Assembly: GCA_002708205.1 (NCBI GenBank)
Contig: PAMR01000027.1
Span: forward strand, 8,600 to 19,967
Length of the DNA stretch: 11,368 bases
Direction of reading: 5' to 3'
Source: Gammaproteobacteria bacterium
GTDB taxonomy: Bacteria; Pseudomonadota; Gammaproteobacteria; Pseudomonadales; Azotimanducaceae
Positions 8,638 through 11,368 of this stretch are shown here, piece by piece. A program made the position numbers and the translations under genes. The notes beneath the pieces are model-generated. The model was not told where the DNA came from. It was given only the letters and a program-made list of their open reading frames with translations, and did no database searches. Within the stretch, counting starts at the first letter, position 1. Each line of letters begins with the position of its first letter.

Positions 8638-9508
8638 AAACGATCCGCGTCTTGATGGCCTTATTGTAAGTGTTAGTCGAATGTTTGAATCTTCTACTCT
8701 ATTTTATGGTCATGGCGCGGGTGGGCCTAACGATGAAGCGAAATTGCTGGTTTTGGGTGCGATGCAATCTCGACTTGATTGGACTTGGAGGGAATTCAAA
8801 GAATTAATTCTCTCTTTAGTAGAACGACGAATAAGTGACCGAAAACCTACCGTTTATTTGACTGAAGAGGCCTGGTATTGCGGCCGATGGTTTATTACTC
8901 CTCCTGGAATAATGATCCCTCGCTCTCCAATATTTGAATTAATTGAGTCGGAATTTCGCCCGTGGTTACGTAATCCCCCGTTAAGAATTCTAGATCTTTG
9001 TTGTGGGGGCGGATGTCTTGGTATATCGGCTGCATTAGCCTTTCCGAATGCCGCGCTAACGCTTTCGGACAGTGATTCAGCAGCTCTTAAATGCGCGCGT
9101 GCAAATGTGGATCGATATGATTTGGGCTCGAGAGCAACAATTGTGAGCTCTGATTTGTGTGATTCCATTCCATCGGAGCCATTTGATCTAGTGATTTCGA
9201 ATCCACCTTACGTTCCAAAACAGGAATATGATTCGCTGCCTGCTGAATATCATTATGAGCCTAGGGGTGGACTGGTGTCCGGAAACGATGGATTAGAGGC
9301 GTGGCGTCAGATTCTTTTGGACGCTCCAAGTTTGATGTCTGCGGATGCGCTACTTGTGGGTGAAGTTGGTTCAACTGCTACTGAGTTTGAGCGAAATTTT
9401 CCTTTGCTTGAAGTGATTTGGCCGGAATTGACTCAAATGGAACGGCTATTTGATGGAAGTTTTGGCGTTTTCATAGCCGAGAGGGAAGCCCTTCGGGTAA
9501 GCTCGTAG
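8630..9508 (+). CDS. prmB: Ribosomal protein uL3 glutamine N5-methyltransferase
   Basis: PrmB (292 aa) is a SAM-dependent methyltransferase that modifies a glutamine of ribosomal protein L3 during 50S assembly. The N-terminal helical domain contains [10 protein letters not shown] (76-85), which separates PrmB from the release-factor enzyme PrmC. The SAM-binding motif I is [10 protein letters not shown] (122-131), slightly unlike the usual DLCTGSGCI/L. The catalytic NPPY motif is at 191-194. It is followed by [15 protein letters not shown] (206-222), the PrmB/PrmC region that matches Pseudomonas PrmB (EFHHEPALGLVAGADGL). The start is GTG at 8630, inside the end of the upstream gene (8-nt overlap). 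It is chosen because the family has an N-terminal helix before LHFGHG, here LFYGHG at 24-29; an ATG at 8681 would remove most of that helix. No clear Shine-Dalgarno is seen, so translation may depend on coupling. aroC starts 1 nt after the stop. Confidence 0.93.
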   Translation: MIENDPRLDGLIVSVSRMFESSTLFYGHGAGGPNDEAKLLVLGAMQSRLDWTWREFKELILSLVERRISDRKPTVYLTEEAWYCGRWFITPPGIMIPRSPIFELIESEFRPWLRNPPLRILDLCCGGGCLGISAALAFPNAALTLSDSDSAALKCARANVDRYDLGSRATIVSSDLCDSIPSEPFDLVISNPPYVPKQEYDSLPAEYHYEPRGGLVSGNDGLEAWRQILLDAPSLMSADALLVGEVGSTATEFERNFPLLEVIWPELTQMERLFDGSFGVFIAEREALRVSS

Positions 9509-9509
9509 A

Positions 9510-10586
9510 ATGGCTGGGAACACTTTTGGACAGGCTTTTACGGTTACGACATTTGGAGAGAGCCATGGAGTAGCTCTGGGAGCCATAGTGGATGGATGTC
9601 CCCCGGGCTTGGAATTATCAGAGGCTGATCTACAGACCGATTTGGATCGCCGTCGTCCCGGACAAAGTAAGTACACAACTCAAAGACGCGAGCTTGATGA
9701 AGTCAAGATAATGTCCGGTGTCTTTGAAGGAAGAACAACCGGAACTCCGATTGGACTGGTGATTGAAAATACGGATCAGCGCTCTCGCGACTATGGCGAG
9801 ATCAAGGATCAATACCGACCGGCTCATGCGGATTATTCCTATGATAAAAAGTACGGATTTCGCGACTATCGGGGAGGAGGAAGGGCATCCGCACGCGAGA
9901 CTTCTATGCGAGTGGCGGCGGGTGGCATTGCTAAGAAATATTTGTGGGAAACCTTCGGCACACGGATTTCGGGGTACTTATCTCAAATAGGCGCTATTAA
10001 GCCAAAAATCGATTCCTTAGAGCATGTAGAAGATAATCCATTTTTCTGTCCGGATCCTAATGTTGTAGATGAAATCGCCGCATTGATCGACCAACTTCGT
10101 AGAGATGGAGATTCGATTGGTGCACGAATCAACGTTGTCGCCAGTAATGTTCCAGCAGGACTCGGAGAACCCGTATTCGATAAACTAGATGCAGACTTGG
10201 CTTCAGCTTTGGTTAGCATAAATGCAGTTAAGGGAGTGGAATTCGGAACGGGATTCTTGAGCGTTACGCAACGTGGAAGTATGCATCGTGATGAAATGGA
10301 TGCTAGTGGATTTCTATCGAACAATGCAGGCGGCGTTTTGGGTGGGATATCTACCGGGCAAAACGTAGAAGTGAGTATTGCTCTAAAGCCCACTTCAAGT
10401 CTGACCATGCCTGGAAAAAGTATTGACCGTTATGGGAATGAGGTAGAGGTTGTAACTAAGGGTAGACACGATCCCTGCGTAGGTATTCGGGCCACGCCAA
10501 TCGCTGAAGCGATGGTGGCGTTGGTTTTGATGGACCACGTGCTTCGAGATCGTGGTCAGAACGGACCAAGAGAAAATGATCGTTAG
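9510..10586 (+). CDS. aroC: Chorismate synthase
   Basis: AroC (358 aa; E. coli 361) catalyses the last shikimate-pathway step, converting 5-enolpyruvylshikimate 3-phosphate to chorismate with reduced FMN. Chorismate feeds aromatic amino acid, folate and quinone synthesis. Motifs in order are GESHG (16-20, catalytic His19), RRRPGQ (47-52), H106 in YRPAHADY, the FMN/substrate loop [14 protein letters not shown] (117-130), [14 protein letters not shown] (271-284), and RHDPC (319-323). The loop has Ala126 where E. coli has Ser (RSSARE). The MAGNTFG start matches the family exactly. It begins 1 nt after the prmB stop, the prmB-aroC order also found in E. coli, so the two are probably cotranscribed and translationally coupled. 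No strong ribosome binding site is seen directly upstream. Confidence 0.97.
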   Translation: MAGNTFGQAFTVTTFGESHGVALGAIVDGCPPGLELSEADLQTDLDRRRPGQSKYTTQRRELDEVKIMSGVFEGRTTGTPIGLVIENTDQRSRDYGEIKDQYRPAHADYSYDKKYGFRDYRGGGRASARETSMRVAAGGIAKKYLWETFGTRISGYLSQIGAIKPKIDSLEHVEDNPFFCPDPNVVDEIAALIDQLRRDGDSIGARINVVASNVPAGLGEPVFDKLDADLASALVSINAVKGVEFGTGFLSVTQRGSMHRDEMDASGFLSNNAGGVLGGISTGQNVEVSIALKPTSSLTMPGKSIDRYGNEVEVVTKGRHDPCVGIRATPIAEAMVALVLMDHVLRDRGQNGPRENDR

Positions 10587-10679
10587 ATCTATCAAGTCTA
10601 ATATCTAATAATGGGTGGACGGGACGGTAGATCGGTGACCCGATTAGGATGCCTGCCCTGCTGATATGGGAATGCCTGA
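10587..10679 (+). other. Spacer between aroC and leuC, no clear regulatory element
   Basis: These 93 nt hold no recognisable gene. A 5-bp hairpin (ATCGG 10631-10635 with CCGAT 10640-10644) lacks a T-tract and is too small to be a convincing terminator. A 17-codon frame from ATG 10611 to TGA 10664 has only two leucine codons, so it is not a typical leucine attenuator leader. TGGGAA at 10667-10672 is a plausible ribosome binding site for leuC. I found no good promoter pair. Confidence 0.5.
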
Positions 10680-11368
10680 ATGACGGGAAAAACTTTGTAC
10701 GATAAGGTCTGGGATGCTCATGTGGTGGGTAGTCGTGATGATGGAACGACGATTGTTTATATAGACACCCATCTGTTGCATGAGGTCACTTCTCCTCAAG
10801 CTTTCGAAGGTTTACGTTTGGCCGGACGGTCTCCGTGGAGGCGACATGCCAATCTTGCGACGCCGGATCACAATGTTCCAACAACAGGCCGTCATATGGG
10901 CATCGCTGGAATCACAGATACCATCGCCAAAGAACAAGTGATTGCCTTGGACGACAATTGTAAAGAATTCGAGATTCTACAGTTTGATATACACGATAAA
11001 AGGCAGGGGATCGTTCATGTCATTGGTCCAGAGCAAGGTTTAACGATGCCCGGAACAACTATCGTATGCGGAGATTCACACACATCAACACATGGGGCTT
11101 TCGCGGCGATTGCTCATGGTATTGGCACTTCGGAGGTAGAGCATGTGTTGGCCACTCAGTGTCTTATCCAACAAAAATCGAAAAACATGCGAATCAATAT
11201 AGCGGGGTCATTATCCGCGGGCGTTTTTGCAAAGGATGTTGTACTTGCGATCATTAATCAGATTGGTACGGCCGGTGCCACAGGCTATACGATTGAATAC
11301 GCAGGGGAGGTTGTTAAGCAATTGTCAATGGAAGGCCGGATGACTCTTTGCAACATGTCTATAGAAGC
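10680..11368 (+). CDS. leuC: 3-isopropylmalate dehydratase large subunit, 5' part
   Basis: LeuC is the large, Fe-S-bearing subunit of isopropylmalate isomerase, which converts 2-isopropylmalate to 3-isopropylmalate in leucine synthesis together with LeuD. It belongs to the aconitase family. The frame is open from ATG 10680 to the window edge (229 codons plus 2 nt; E. coli LeuC is 466 aa, so about half is present). Recognisable stretches are [13 protein letters not shown] (4-16), [16 protein letters not shown] (27-42), DHNVP (63-67), [13 protein letters not shown] (129-141), [12 protein letters not shown] (149-160) and [11 protein letters not shown] (216-226). All closely match the E. coli protein. 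The three cluster-ligating cysteines lie beyond the window. The start is set by alignment to MAKTLYEK and by TGGGAA at 10667-10672. leuD and leuB are the likely next genes, as in many gammaproteobacteria. Confidence 0.96.
   Translation, partial: MTGKTLYDKVWDAHVVGSRDDGTTIVYIDTHLLHEVTSPQAFEGLRLAGRSPWRRHANLATPDHNVPTTGRHMGIAGITDTIAKEQVIALDDNCKEFEILQFDIHDKRQGIVHVIGPEQGLTMPGTTIVCGDSHTSTHGAFAAIAHGIGTSEVEHVLATQCLIQQKSKNMRINIAGSLSAGVFAKDVVLAIINQIGTAGATGYTIEYAGEVVKQLSMEGRMTLCNMSIE

Noticed and set aside
9487..9500. GCCC-TTC-GGGT hairpin at the end of prmB as a terminator
   Set aside because: It is inside the prmB coding sequence, has a 3-4 bp stem and no following T-run, and aroC starts immediately after.
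10611..10664. 17-codon frame before leuC as a leucine leader peptide
   Set aside because: It has only two scattered leucine codons, no consecutive Leu run, no ribosome binding site and no antiterminator/terminator pair behind it.
10672..10683. Three-codon ATG-CCT-GAA-TGA frame overlapping the leuC start
   Set aside because: A frame this short occurs by chance very often, and nothing else suggests start-stop regulation.

Overview
The window looks like ordinary chromosome from a gammaproteobacterium. SdhA, SdhB, SucC, SucD, HtpG and AroC all resemble their Escherichia coli/Pseudomonas counterparts closely. The dihydrolipoyl dehydrogenase is of the Pseudomonas LpdG type, and PrmB and a DUF4892-like exported protein point the same way. 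Base composition is moderately AT-rich by eye, and three of the ten visible starts are GTG or TTG. This would suit a free-living, perhaps marine, gammaproteobacterium, but the genus cannot be named from here. All genes lie on the + strand. I see no transposon, phage gene, tRNA, rRNA or CRISPR array.

Positions 1-4686 hold TCA-cycle genes: the 3' end of sdhA, complete sdhB, a complete dihydrolipoyl dehydrogenase (lpd), then sucC and sucD overlapping by 4 nt. Together they cover succinyl-CoA to succinate (SucCD), succinate to fumarate (Sdh), and the E3 subunit of 2-oxo acid dehydrogenases. In the usual gammaproteobacterial order, sucA and sucB (E1 and E2 of 2-oxoglutarate dehydrogenase) sit between sdhB and lpd or sucC. 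Here they are absent, and only 75 nt separate sdhB from lpd. SucC also departs from a near-universal motif: GGIVRCD is read here as GGIVSCA.

Positions 4687-4782 are a 96-nt spacer with a weak hairpin and a possible sigma-70 promoter. Positions 4783-10586 then form a tightly packed run: htpG (Hsp90 chaperone), gpsA (glycerol-3-phosphate dehydrogenase), a secreted DUF4892-like protein of unknown function, prmB (ribosomal protein L3 glutamine methyltransferase) and aroC (chorismate synthase). Junctions are +6 nt, +12 nt, an 8-nt overlap and +1 nt, so cotranscription and translational coupling are likely. The products serve unrelated housekeeping tasks: protein folding, phospholipid precursor supply, ribosome modification and aromatic biosynthesis.

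After a 93-nt spacer, the window ends inside leuC (isopropylmalate isomerase large subunit), which is cut off before its Fe-S cysteines.

I find no convincing undescribed system. The points most worth checking are the missing sucAB, the SucC motif change and the uncharacterised exported protein.
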